Source of the DNA: Pseudomonadota bacterium
GTDB lineage: Bacteria > Pseudomonadota > Gammaproteobacteria > Steroidobacterales > Steroidobacteraceae
NCBI GenBank assembly: GCA_023391815.1
Contig: JAEWAF010000091.1
Location: 1 to 64,000 of the forward strand
DNA: 64,000 bases
Reading direction: 5' to 3'
A model generated the notes under the pieces. It did no database searches. It was not told the origin of the DNA and worked only from the letters and a program-made list of their open reading frames with translations. Positions 25,281 to 33,447 of the stretch are shown here, piece by piece (the first letter of the stretch is position 1; every line of letters begins with the position of its first letter). The position numbers and the translations under genes were made by a program.

Positions 25281-26060
25281 TTATAGGAGCTTGGCGGCCA
25301 ACCGGCTGCTCAGCGCGATGAACTCGGCGGGGGACAGCACCTCGGCGCGCAGGCCGGGATCGATGCCGGCGGCCTCGATATCCTCGCTGTCCAGGAAAGG
25401 TTTGAGCGAATTGCGCAGCGTTTTGCGTCGCTGGGAGAAGGCCGCGCCGACCACGGTGGCGAAGTGACGCCGATCGCCGATTTGCATCGGTTCTTCGTGC
25501 GGCGTCAGCCGCACCACGGTGGACACGACTTTCGGCGGCGGCCGAAACGCGCCGGGGCCGATATCGAACAATGGCTCCACCCGCACCCAGGGTGCCAGCA
25601 TCACCGTGAGCCGGCCGTAATGTTCCGAGCCGGGCGCGGCGGCCATCCGGTCCACCACCTCTTTTTGCAGCATGAAGTGCATGTCCAGAATGCGCTCCCG
25701 CTGTTCGATCAGGTGAAACAGCAGCGGCGTGGAAATGTTATAGGGCAGGTTGCCGACCAGCCTGAGCCGCTCGCCTTCATATATATGAGCGAATGAGAAC
25801 TGTAGAACGTCCGCCGAATGGATATGCAGGCGCGGATCGTTGCCGGTGAGGTCCTGCAAGTGCCGGATCGCGTCGCGGTCGATCTCGACGGCGTGCAATT
25901 CGTTCAGGCGCGCCAGCAGCGGCATGGTGAGCGCGCCGAGACCGGGCCCGATCTCGACCATCCGATCCTGCGGCTGAGGCGCAATCGCGGCGACGATGCG
26001 CCCGATCACGCCGGGGTCATGCAGGAAGTGCTGGCCGAATCGTTTGCGAGCTTGGTGCAT
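25281..26060 (-). CDS. rsmA: 16S rRNA dimethyladenosine transferase
   Basis: RsmA (KsgA) dimethylates A1518 and A1519 of 16S rRNA late in 30S assembly. The 259-residue protein has the SAM motif VEIGPGLGALT, the catalytic NLPYNIS and the N-terminal RKRFGQHFLHD. The start ATG at 26060 lies inside the end of pdxA: the two genes overlap by 44 bases in different frames, which is longer than the few-base overlaps elsewhere in the window. Confidence 0.96.
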   Translation of the reverse strand: MHQARKRFGQHFLHDPGVIGRIVAAIAPQPQDRMVEIGPGLGALTMPLLARLNELHAVEIDRDAIRHLQDLTGNDPRLHIHSADVLQFSFAHIYEGERLRLVGNLPYNISTPLLFHLIEQRERILDMHFMLQKEVVDRMAAAPGSEHYGRLTVMLAPWVRVEPLFDIGPGAFRPPPKVVSTVVRLTPHEEPMQIGDRRHFATVVGAAFSQRRKTLRNSLKPFLDSEDIEAAGIDPGLRAEVLSPAEFIALSSRLAAKLL

Positions 26061-27102
26061 GAGTCATTCTAAGCGCCATCTGCATGGCCGCCGCCAGGCT
26101 GCCGGCGTCGGCTTGACCGGTGCCGGCCAGGGAGAGCGCGGTGCCATGATCGACCGAAGTGCGCACGATGGGCAGGCCCAGGGTGATGTTCACACAGTCG
26201 CCGAATCCGGCGTACTTGATCACCGGCAGGCCCTGGTCATGAAACATCGCGAGCACGGCGTCGGCCTGCTGAAGCATGTGAGGGGTGAAAGCTGTGTCGG
26301 CGGGCGCGGGGCCGATGAGATGAAATCCTTCCGCACGCAGCCGCTGCAGTGTGGGCTCGATGGTCTCGATTTCTTCGCGACCCAGGTGACCGGACTCGCC
26401 CGCGTGCGGATTCAGACCCAACACCAGCAGGCGCGGCTCGGCAATATCGAAGCGAGTGCGCAGATCGTGATCCAGGATACGAATCACGCGAGTCAATGTT
26501 TCATCGGTGATCGCCGCGCTCACTTCGAGAAGCGGCAGATGAGTGGTGGCCAACGCGACGCGCAGAGTGTCGGTCGCCAACATCATCACCGGGTGCGAGC
26601 CACCGGTTCGCTCGGCGAGATATTCGGTGTGTCCCGAGAATTGCACGCCGGCATCGTTGATGACGCTCTTCTGCACGGGGGCCGTGACCATCGCGTCGAA
26701 CTCGCCGGTGAGACAGCCCTGAGCGGCCGCATCGAGCAGGTTCAGCACGTAGCGCGCGTTGGCGACGTCGAGCTTGCCTGATTCGACCGCTACCGCGGTC
26801 GGAACATGCAACACGCGTAACGTGCCGGGCTGATGAGCCGGCACGACCGTGCTGCTGACGTAGGGGAGAAGTCGGATACTGAGTCGCAGCTGTTGAGCGC
26901 GTTGTTTCAACAGCTCGATGTCGGCGGCGACGACGACATCGCAAGGCCAATCGCGGGCCGCGATGGCGAGACACAGATCGGGCCCGATGCCCGCCGGCTC
27001 ACCCGAAGTTACGATGAGCCGCGGTATGCGGGTCCGGGCCGGTGCCGTCTCCCGCGGGATTTCCCCGGTCGCGCGCCTTCGGTCACGCAACCTTCGGGTC
27101 AC
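26017..27102 (-). CDS. pdxA: 4-hydroxythreonine-4-phosphate dehydrogenase
   Basis: PdxA oxidises 4-phosphohydroxy-threonine in pyridoxal phosphate synthesis. Signatures are TSGEPAGIGPDL, the metal-binding histidines in SGHTEYLA, GLNPHAGESGHLG, MFHDQGLPVIKY and RTSVDHGTALSLAG. The 361 residues exceed the usual 330 or so, because of a basic N-terminal stretch of about 26 residues and a C-terminal tail that runs over the rsmA start. The GTG start at 27102 overlaps the surA stop (GTGA). A later in-frame start would also fit the core, so the exact start is uncertain. Confidence 0.94.
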   Translation of the reverse strand: MTRRLRDRRRATGEIPRETAPARTRIPRLIVTSGEPAGIGPDLCLAIAARDWPCDVVVAADIELLKQRAQQLRLSIRLLPYVSSTVVPAHQPGTLRVLHVPTAVAVESGKLDVANARYVLNLLDAAAQGCLTGEFDAMVTAPVQKSVINDAGVQFSGHTEYLAERTGGSHPVMMLATDTLRVALATTHLPLLEVSAAITDETLTRVIRILDHDLRTRFDIAEPRLLVLGLNPHAGESGHLGREEIETIEPTLQRLRAEGFHLIGPAPADTAFTPHMLQQADAVLAMFHDQGLPVIKYAGFGDCVNITLGLPIVRTSVDHGTALSLAGTGQADAGSLAAAMQMALRMTHAPSSQTIRPALPA

Positions 27103-28439
27103 ATCCTATATTCCACGAACGCTTCGTCGCGCAGGCGACGCAGCCACAATTCGGTCTCTTCTTCGGCCTTCGATTCGCGCAGTTCGGCGAACGCGCGCTG
27201 ACGTTTCAAATCGTCGGTCGAATCGTGCTGACGCCGACCCAGCAGCTGCACGATGTGCCAGCCATATTGGGTCTTGAACGGCTTGGAGATCTCGTTGTCT
27301 TTCAACGCGTCGATCTGTTTCTCGAACTCGGGCACGAAGCTGCCCGGACCGGCCCAGCCCAGATCGCCACCATCGGCGGCCGAGCCCGGATCCTGCGAGG
27401 TCACCGCGGCGATCGCGGCGAAATCTTCCTTGCCGTCGACCACTCGATTGCGAATGTTGTTCAGCTTCTGCTCGACGGTCTGATCGTCTTCCAGCTCGTT
27501 GGTCCGGAGCAGGATGTGACGTGCATGCACCTGCGCCACCACCGACTGCTGCACGCCGCCGCGCACTTCGTTCAGACGGAAGATATGAAAGCCGCTGGGC
27601 GTGCGGATCGGCTGGGAGGTTTCGCCCGCCTTCATCTTGGGAATGTTCTCGGCGAGGATGGAGGGCAGCTGCGAGCCGCGACGCCAGCCCAGCGAGCCGC
27701 CTTCGATGTTGGTGCTGCTGTCGGAGTAGGTGACCGCGAGCTGCGCGAAGTCCTCGCCGCCAGTGGCCTTCTCGTACACTTCCTTGGCGCGCTTCTCACG
27801 CGCTTCGATCTGCTCGGGCGATGCGCTCACCGGCACCGAAATCAGAATGTGCGAAACGTTGTATTCGGCGTTCTTGTCGGGCGCGGCCTGCTGGCGAGCC
27901 ATGAACTGCTCCAGCTCGCGCGGCGAGATATTGATACGACCGATCACGTCGCGCTGACGGAGCAGCTGCAGAGTCATCTGCCGGCGGATCTCGTCGCGGA
28001 AGGTGCGGTAGTCGATGCCTTGCTGGGCCAGCGCTTGCGGCAGATCGGCGAAGCCGATGTTGTTGCGCTTGGCGACGTCGTCGAGCGCGCCGTTCAGCAT
28101 TTCATCGGACACCTGGATGCCGAGCTTGTTGGCCCGCTGCATCTGGATTTCCTCGACCACCAGGCGCTCGAGGATCTGCTGACGCAGGACGTTGCGCGGC
28201 GGCAGCTCGGTATTTTGCTGACGCAGGCGAGCGGTGATTTCCTCGGTCTGCTCATCGAGCTGCGAGCTCAGCACCACGCCGTCGTTGACCACGGCGGCGA
28301 TGCGGTCGAGCAGGACGCCGTTGCTGGAGAGCTCACGGGTTTGGGCGAGGGCGCCGCCGGCCAGGCCCATCAGGCTCAGGCCAACCAGACAGCCACGGAT
28401 CGCACTAGTAATTTTGGAGGTAGGGCGGAGCAGTTTCAT
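27099..28439 (-). CDS. surA: Periplasmic chaperone/peptidyl-prolyl isomerase SurA
   Basis: SurA escorts outer-membrane proteins, including LptD, through the periplasm. The 446-residue protein has a signal peptide (about 1-32, LVGLSLMGLAGGALA), an N-terminal chaperone domain with DRIAAVVNDGVVLSSQLD, and two parvulin domains (starting near VSHILISVP and ARHILLRTN; GGSLGWRRG and GGDLGWAGPG mark them). The ATG at 28439 was preferred over a GTG at 28460 because it gives a normal signal peptide. Its stop overlaps the pdxA start. Confidence 0.95.
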   Translation of the reverse strand: MKLLRPTSKITSAIRGCLVGLSLMGLAGGALAQTRELSSNGVLLDRIAAVVNDGVVLSSQLDEQTEEITARLRQQNTELPPRNVLRQQILERLVVEEIQMQRANKLGIQVSDEMLNGALDDVAKRNNIGFADLPQALAQQGIDYRTFRDEIRRQMTLQLLRQRDVIGRINISPRELEQFMARQQAAPDKNAEYNVSHILISVPVSASPEQIEAREKRAKEVYEKATGGEDFAQLAVTYSDSSTNIEGGSLGWRRGSQLPSILAENIPKMKAGETSQPIRTPSGFHIFRLNEVRGGVQQSVVAQVHARHILLRTNELEDDQTVEQKLNNIRNRVVDGKEDFAAIAAVTSQDPGSAADGGDLGWAGPGSFVPEFEKQIDALKDNEISKPFKTQYGWHIVQLLGRRQHDSTDDLKRQRAFAELRESKAEEETELWLRRLRDEAFVEYRM

Positions 28440-28484
28440 GCGTAACCAGGGTTGAGCCACTGGGGCGGCCTCTGAGCTGAGGCG

Positions 28485-30881
28485 TCAGTCGTCCTTGGGA
28501 GGATCGATGGAGTATCCCCGAATCGACCGCTCCAGAAAAGTATCGGCACCCACTCCGACATTCGACAGGCCGTTAAGTTCGAGCTGGAACAGCACGCTGG
28601 TGTCCAGGTCGCCGGTGCGGTCGCTGACGTAGCGGCGGCCGACCACGCGGAAGCGCCAGCAGCACGAGCGGTATTCCAGGCCGGCGAACTGGTCGATGAC
28701 GCCTTTCTCATCGACCCGGGCCTGCGGCCCTCCCGGGGCGCTCGGGTCGATGGCGTTGCCTTCGAGCGAGTACACCATGCGGGCGTACAGGCTCCATTGC
28801 TTGCTGACCGGCCAGGCCACCGAGCCGTCGACCTGTTCGAGCCGGTTGCGACGGAAGCGATAGCCCAGATTCATGACCCGGTCGTAGCTGGGCTTGTACT
28901 GGAGCGCCAGCTGGCCGCGTTCCGAGCGCGTCTCGCTCGGATCCCATTGAATGGCGCCTCTGATGTTCCAGTTGCCGTACGCGCGCAGATCGATCTCGGC
29001 GACGATGTCGGAGGTTCCGGTATCGTTCGGCGCCTCGCCGGGCAAGGTCACCTTCGGCCGCTCGAAGTAGTACGCCTGGCCGATGGTCGCGGCGATGTAT
29101 TGCTCGCCGGTGTGCGCGTCGAGCCAGCGCGAAGTGAAGCCGATCGCCAGCTCGTTGGCGTCGCCGAGCCGGTCCGCGCCGACGTAACGATTGGTACGGA
29201 ACAATTGCACCAGATTCAGATCGGGCAGCTCGGTGTCGAACACCGGCAGGTCGTTCTGATTCCGATAAGGAACATACAAATACATGAAGCGCGGCTCGAT
29301 GGTGCTCAGCCGCTGCTTGCGCGAGCCGAACAAGCGTTCGAATACCATGCCGCCGTCGACGCTCAGGATCGGCGCCGAGCGGGTGAATGTCTCGTCGGCG
29401 CCGATCGTATTGCCGAAGTTGTCGGTGACCGGACCGGCCTCATCGAGGCGGTAACGCGTGTAGCGCCATTTCGCCGACGGCTCGATATAAAGGCCCGCGC
29501 CTCGCAGCGGCATGCGAATCTCGGGGGCGAAGTCGGCGCGCCAGCCGGTGCTCAGACCCGCGACGTTGTGCTGGAAGTTGATCAGCTCGAAATCCATCCC
29601 GTAGTTGAGCCCGAACGGCTGATCGGGAAAATTCGCGCGCACGGCCAGCTGCGGCAGCATGGTGTACGGCCGATCCTGCGGCGGGATCGCCATCCGGCCC
29701 GCGGTGGTGAAGTCGATGGTCTGGAAGTTCTGTGCGTGCAGGATCGCGAGCCATCGATCGTCGAGATAGGTGAGGCTGGCCGAGCGGTTCAGATAAGTCA
29801 CGCTGGTGCCTTCGGGGCCCATGCCGAAGTCCTCGAACCATTCGTTGTCGCTGGCGTTGGCGGCGTCGAGGTTCAGGCGCAGGTGACTGGTGAAATCGGA
29901 CTGATCGACGAAATGGATCAGGCTGCGCTCTCCGCCGAACTCGCGATCGTCGGGCAGATACTGCACGTCGAGCTGACCTTGTCCGGCCTGGTTCAGGTAA
30001 CGGAATTCGCTGTCGAGCTTCAGTCCGCGCTTGCTGAAGTAGGTCGGCATGAAGGTCGCGTCGTAGTTCGAGGCGATGTTCCAGTACCACGGCACGGACA
30101 GCGAATAACCGCTGCGCGAGCTGGTGCCGATGGTCGGAAACAGGAATCCCGACTTGCGCTCGTTGCCGACCGGAAAGGAAATGAACGGCGTGTACAGCAG
30201 CGGCACGCCCTTGAAGTCCAGGCGCACGCCGCGGCCGATGCCCAGACCGGCGCGCTGACTGATGTCGATGTCCGAGGCGGTGAGCATCCAGTCTTCGTTG
30301 CCGAGCGGACAGGTCGTGTACCTGACCTTTTCCAGCGACAGCGTGCCCTCGGTACTCGCCCGGATACGATCGGCCGAGCCGCGCGCATTACGATCCGCCA
30401 GCTCGAACTCGGCATGTTCGAAGACCGCGCTGCCGGTGCGCTCGACGTGTGCGCCTTCGCCTCGCACCGTGACCTGGCCATCGCTGTACTTCACGCCTTC
30501 CTTCACGTCGAAGGTCTCGTCCCGAGTGTTGTAGGTGGCATCGCGGGTCTGGATGCGACGCTCGCCCTGACGGATCTCGACGTTGCCGGTGAGCTGCAGA
30601 TCGCCCTCGCGCGTGCCTTCGACGCCGTCGGCTTCGAACTCGATATCTTGAGGCAGCGGCGCGGGCGGCTTGGCTTTCTCGCGGCGCTGACTCGCCGACA
30701 TGTTGGCAACGGTGTTCGGCGCCGGACACTTGGGCGCTTCCTGGTCGGCGGCGGGCTCTGCAGTCTTTGCAGGGTCGGCCTCGCGCTCGGCCGCGAAGGC
30801 CATGCTCGGGAGCGACGCTGCCGCCAGCGCTGCGGCGATTGCAATTGAAAGGCTTGTTAGGGGTGTCGCAGTTCGGTGCAT
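28485..30881 (-). CDS. lptD: LPS-assembly protein LptD
   Basis: LptD is the outer-membrane beta-barrel that inserts LPS together with LptE. The 798-residue precursor has a signal peptide (about 1-30), a periplasmic OstA/jellyroll domain (about 80-220; IEFEADGVEGTREGDLQL region) and a long barrel. Four cysteines needed for the inter-domain disulfides can be seen: KCPAP near the N-terminus, TTCPLG, and SCCWRF near the C-terminus. The start at 30881 is set by the signal peptide; no strong Shine-Dalgarno precedes it. It is the first gene of the surA-pdxA-rsmA operon and diverges from amgK. Confidence 0.96.
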   Translation of the reverse strand: MHRTATPLTSLSIAIAAALAAASLPSMAFAAEREADPAKTAEPAADQEAPKCPAPNTVANMSASQRREKAKPPAPLPQDIEFEADGVEGTREGDLQLTGNVEIRQGERRIQTRDATYNTRDETFDVKEGVKYSDGQVTVRGEGAHVERTGSAVFEHAEFELADRNARGSADRIRASTEGTLSLEKVRYTTCPLGNEDWMLTASDIDISQRAGLGIGRGVRLDFKGVPLLYTPFISFPVGNERKSGFLFPTIGTSSRSGYSLSVPWYWNIASNYDATFMPTYFSKRGLKLDSEFRYLNQAGQGQLDVQYLPDDREFGGERSLIHFVDQSDFTSHLRLNLDAANASDNEWFEDFGMGPEGTSVTYLNRSASLTYLDDRWLAILHAQNFQTIDFTTAGRMAIPPQDRPYTMLPQLAVRANFPDQPFGLNYGMDFELINFQHNVAGLSTGWRADFAPEIRMPLRGAGLYIEPSAKWRYTRYRLDEAGPVTDNFGNTIGADETFTRSAPILSVDGGMVFERLFGSRKQRLSTIEPRFMYLYVPYRNQNDLPVFDTELPDLNLVQLFRTNRYVGADRLGDANELAIGFTSRWLDAHTGEQYIAATIGQAYYFERPKVTLPGEAPNDTGTSDIVAEIDLRAYGNWNIRGAIQWDPSETRSERGQLALQYKPSYDRVMNLGYRFRRNRLEQVDGSVAWPVSKQWSLYARMVYSLEGNAIDPSAPGGPQARVDEKGVIDQFAGLEYRSCCWRFRVVGRRYVSDRTGDLDTSVLFQLELNGLSNVGVGADTFLERSIRGYSIDPPKDD

Positions 30882-30890
30882 CGGGGGGCG

Positions 30891-30898
30891 ATTATAAT
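30891..30898. promoter_or_regulatory. Symmetrical -10 between lptD and amgK
   Basis: ATTATAAT is its own reverse complement, so a perfect TATAAT reads on both strands (30893-30898 plus, 30896-30891 minus) within the 79-base divergent gap. It lies 63 bases before amgK and about 10 bases before the lptD start. A -35 is not obvious on either strand. A bidirectional promoter is plausible but unproven. Confidence 0.4.
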
Positions 30899-30960
30899 GA
30901 GCGCCGTTCTTCGCTGGCCGTCTATTTGCGTCCCACAACATTTTTGGAGCAGCGTTTCGC

Positions 30961-32028
30961 GTGTCGTCACTTTCACACGATGGTTCCTCATCCACCGCGC
31001 CCCGCGACCTGCGACGCGAACAGCTCGAGCACTGGCTCGCCGGACTGTTCGGCGCGCGCGATTTCGTGGTGACCACGGCCTCCGCCGACGCCAGCTTCCG
31101 CCGTTATTTTCGTGTTTCGCGCCAGGGACAGACCTGGATTGCCATGGACGCGCCGCCGGGTAAGGAAGACATGGGGCCTTACATCCGCGTCTCGTCGATG
31201 CTGGTGGACGTGGGAGTCAACGCCCCCAAGGTCCTGCATCGGGACGAGACCCAAGGCTTCTTGCTGAACACGGATCTGGGCTCACGAACCTACCTTGCGG
31301 CGTTGGACGCGGGTGCCGATGCCGAGCGGCTGTATCGAGAGGCTATCGAAGCATTGGTCGCTATCCAGGCGCGCGCCGGTCAACACGCCGCGCAACTGCC
31401 GCCATACGACGACGCGCTCCTGCGTCGGGAGATGGGGCTGTTTCCCGAATGGTTCTGCATCAAGCACCTCGGCCTGCAGCTGAGCGAGACCGAGGTCGTC
31501 GGGCTCGCCAATACGTTCGACACGCTGGTCGCCGAAGCTCTGCAACAGCCGCGAGTGTTCGTCCATCGCGACTATCACTCGCGCAATCTAATGGTCACCG
31601 ACGGTGTCAGCCACGAGCAAGGCGGGCACGGCGCCAATCCCGGCATTCTGGATTTCCAGGACGCGGTGTTGGGGCCGGTGACGTACGACCTGGTGTCACT
31701 GCTGCGTGATAGCTATGTAGCTTGGCCGAGCGAACGCGTGCATGCCTGGATCAAACATTTCCGGGAGGTCGCTCAGCGCAGCGGCGTCGATGCGGGCGCG
31801 AATCCCGAGCAGTTCCAGCGCTGGTTCGATTTGATGGGCGTACAGCGTCAGCTCAAGGTGCTGGGCATTTTCGCGCGCCTTTATCACCGCGACGGCAAGT
31901 CCGGTTACTTGAAGGATCTGCCGCGCACGCTGAGCTATGTGCGGCAGGTGAGCAGGAACTACGGCGACCTCGATTTCCTCACCGGCTTCATCGAACAGCG
32001 CATCGTTCCGGCGATGGCGAAACTTTAG
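30961..32028 (+). CDS. amgK: N-acetylmuramate/N-acetylglucosamine kinase AmgK
   Basis: A 355-residue aminoglycoside-phosphotransferase-fold kinase. The catalytic loop is HRDYHSRN (202-209) and the metal-binding segment is DFQDA (231-235). AmgK phosphorylates MurNAc and GlcNAc at the anomeric position in the cell-wall recycling shortcut to UDP-MurNAc, which bypasses fosfomycin-sensitive MurA. The assignment rests on the family and on murU following ten bases later, next to lptD as in Pseudomonas. The start is GTG with GGAG about eleven bases upstream. Confidence 0.92.
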   Translation: MSSLSHDGSSSTAPRDLRREQLEHWLAGLFGARDFVVTTASADASFRRYFRVSRQGQTWIAMDAPPGKEDMGPYIRVSSMLVDVGVNAPKVLHRDETQGFLLNTDLGSRTYLAALDAGADAERLYREAIEALVAIQARAGQHAAQLPPYDDALLRREMGLFPEWFCIKHLGLQLSETEVVGLANTFDTLVAEALQQPRVFVHRDYHSRNLMVTDGVSHEQGGHGANPGILDFQDAVLGPVTYDLVSLLRDSYVAWPSERVHAWIKHFREVAQRSGVDAGANPEQFQRWFDLMGVQRQLKVLGIFARLYHRDGKSGYLKDLPRTLSYVRQVSRNYGDLDFLTGFIEQRIVPAMAKL

Positions 32029-32038
32029 GACCTGAAGC

Positions 32039-32734
32039 ATGCGCGCGATGATTCTCGCGGCCGGACGTGGTGAGCGCATGCGTCCGCTGACCGACCACAC
32101 GCCCAAGCCGCTGCTGACGGTGGCCGGCAAGCCGATGATCCAGTATCACATCGAGGCGCTGGCGGCCGCGGGTGTGCGTGAGATCGTCATCAACCTCGCA
32201 TGGCTGGGGCAACAGATTCGGACGGCGCTCGGCGACGGCTCGCGCTTCGGCGTGCGCATTCATTACAGCGACGAAGGCGACGCCGCGCTGGAAACCGGGG
32301 GCGGCGTGTTCAAAGCTTTGCCTTTGCTCGCGGGCCCGTCGGGCACCGACCCGTTCGTCGTCGTCAGCGGCGATGTGTGGACCGAGTTTCCGCTGGGCGA
32401 TGTCATGACCAGACTTTCTGCCAGCGACATGGCGCACTTCGTCTTGGTGCCCAATCCAGACTTCCACGCGCGCGGCGATTTCGGTCTCGCGGGCGACCGG
32501 CTCACCGATAGTGGCGAGCGTTACACGTACGCGAATATCGGCGTGATGCGGCCGGAGTTCTTCGCGGGCTCATCGCCTGGAAAATTTCCGCTCGCGCCGT
32601 TGATGTTCGCCTGGATCAGACAGAATCGGGTGAGCGGCGAGCTGTTCCGTGGCGTGTGGCACAACGTCGGCACGCCTCAACAGCTGCAGCAGATCGATCA
32701 GGAAGCATCGGCCCAGCGGCGCAGCAGGTTGTGA
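32039..32734 (+). CDS. murU: N-acetylmuramate-1-phosphate uridylyltransferase MurU
   Basis: A 231-residue sugar-nucleotidyltransferase with the signature LAAGRGERMRPLT and TPKPLL, then SGDVWTEFP (metal-binding aspartate) and ANIGVMRPEFF. MurU makes UDP-MurNAc from MurNAc-1-phosphate, completing the step after AmgK. Its last 37 bases overlap the 3' end of the convergent piuC gene, an antisense tail-to-tail overlap. Confidence 0.92.
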   Translation: MRAMILAAGRGERMRPLTDHTPKPLLTVAGKPMIQYHIEALAAAGVREIVINLAWLGQQIRTALGDGSRFGVRIHYSDEGDAALETGGGVFKALPLLAGPSGTDPFVVVSGDVWTEFPLGDVMTRLSASDMAHFVLVPNPDFHARGDFGLAGDRLTDSGERYTYANIGVMRPEFFAGSSPGKFPLAPLMFAWIRQNRVSGELFRGVWHNVGTPQQLQQIDQEASAQRRSRL

Positions 32735-33393
32735 TAGAGGCCGGTGAGCTGCACCACGCTCGAATGCTCGGGCACGTCGGCGCCCAGGCGCTGAATGGCG
32801 AGGTCCAGATCGAACAATAACGTGCGCTCGCCGTCGTCTCGCACCATGCTTTGAATCCAGAAGAACGAGGCGATCCGTGCGCCGCGTGTTACAGGCTGCA
32901 CGCGATGTAAGCTGGTGGAAGGGTAGAGCACGAGGTCGCCCGCCGGCAGCTTCACGCTGTGCGAGCCATAGGTGTCGTCGATCATCAGTTCACCGCCGTC
33001 ATATTCGGACGGTGACGCAAGAAACAACGTCGCGGAGATGTCGGTGCGTACCCAGCTCTTCATGGCAGTGGGTGGAGTGCGCACCTGTCGGATCGCGTTG
33101 TCCACGTGATTGCCGAAAGACTGTCCGCCGGCGTAGCGATTGAACAGCGGCGGAAAGATCTTGAGCGGCAACGCACCGGCGAGGAACAGCGGATTGCGCT
33201 CCAGCGCGGAGAGAATGATCTGCCCGAGCTGACGCGCGATCGGCGAGTCTTCGGGCAACTGTGCGTTGTCCTTGGCCTTCGCAGACTGATGACCGGCGGT
33301 GACGCGCCCATCGACCCAATCGGCCACATCGAGCTGGCGCCGGCATTCGGCGACCTGCTCGGTCGTGAGAACGTTCGGGATATGCAGCAGCAT
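32698..33393 (-). CDS. piuC: PKHD-type Fe(II)/2-oxoglutarate dioxygenase PiuC
   Basis: A 231-residue 2OG-Fe(II) hydroxylase of the PiuC/YbiX family. The iron ligands fit H96-x-D98 (GNHVDNA) and H163 (SLHRV), with a 2-oxoglutarate-binding arginine in TRGAR. YbiX/PiuC genes sit next to catecholate siderophore receptors and are iron-repressed, but the substrate is unknown. Here the gene lies 54 bases downstream of the receptor gene on the same strand, which supports the assignment. A strong hairpin separates the two genes. Confidence 0.92.
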   Translation of the reverse strand: MLLHIPNVLTTEQVAECRRQLDVADWVDGRVTAGHQSAKAKDNAQLPEDSPIARQLGQIILSALERNPLFLAGALPLKIFPPLFNRYAGGQSFGNHVDNAIRQVRTPPTAMKSWVRTDISATLFLASPSEYDGGELMIDDTYGSHSVKLPAGDLVLYPSTSLHRVQPVTRGARIASFFWIQSMVRDDGERTLLFDLDLAIQRLGADVPEHSSVVQLTGLYHNLLRRWADAS

Positions 33394-33410
33394 GCCGTGA
33401 CCTCGCGAGA

Positions 33411-33438
33411 GGGCTGCCGTCGATGGCGACGACAGCCC
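33411..33438 (-). terminator. Hairpin between siderophore receptor and piuC
   Basis: GGGCTG...CAGCCC outer stem plus a GTCG/CGAC inner stem with a single mismatch and a four-base loop. No T-run follows on the minus strand, so it is not a canonical terminator; it could lower piuC expression relative to the receptor or protect the receptor message. Confidence 0.35.
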
Positions 33439-33447
33439 CCGACCTGA

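Noticed and set aside
26998..28445. 467-residue open frame on the plus strand over surA
   Set aside because: It is a shadow of surA; surA has signal peptide and two parvulin domains on the other strand.
28797..30848. 683-residue open frame on the plus strand
   Set aside because: It is the antisense of lptD. Its composition is a mirror of the GC-rich coding strand and no domain is seen.
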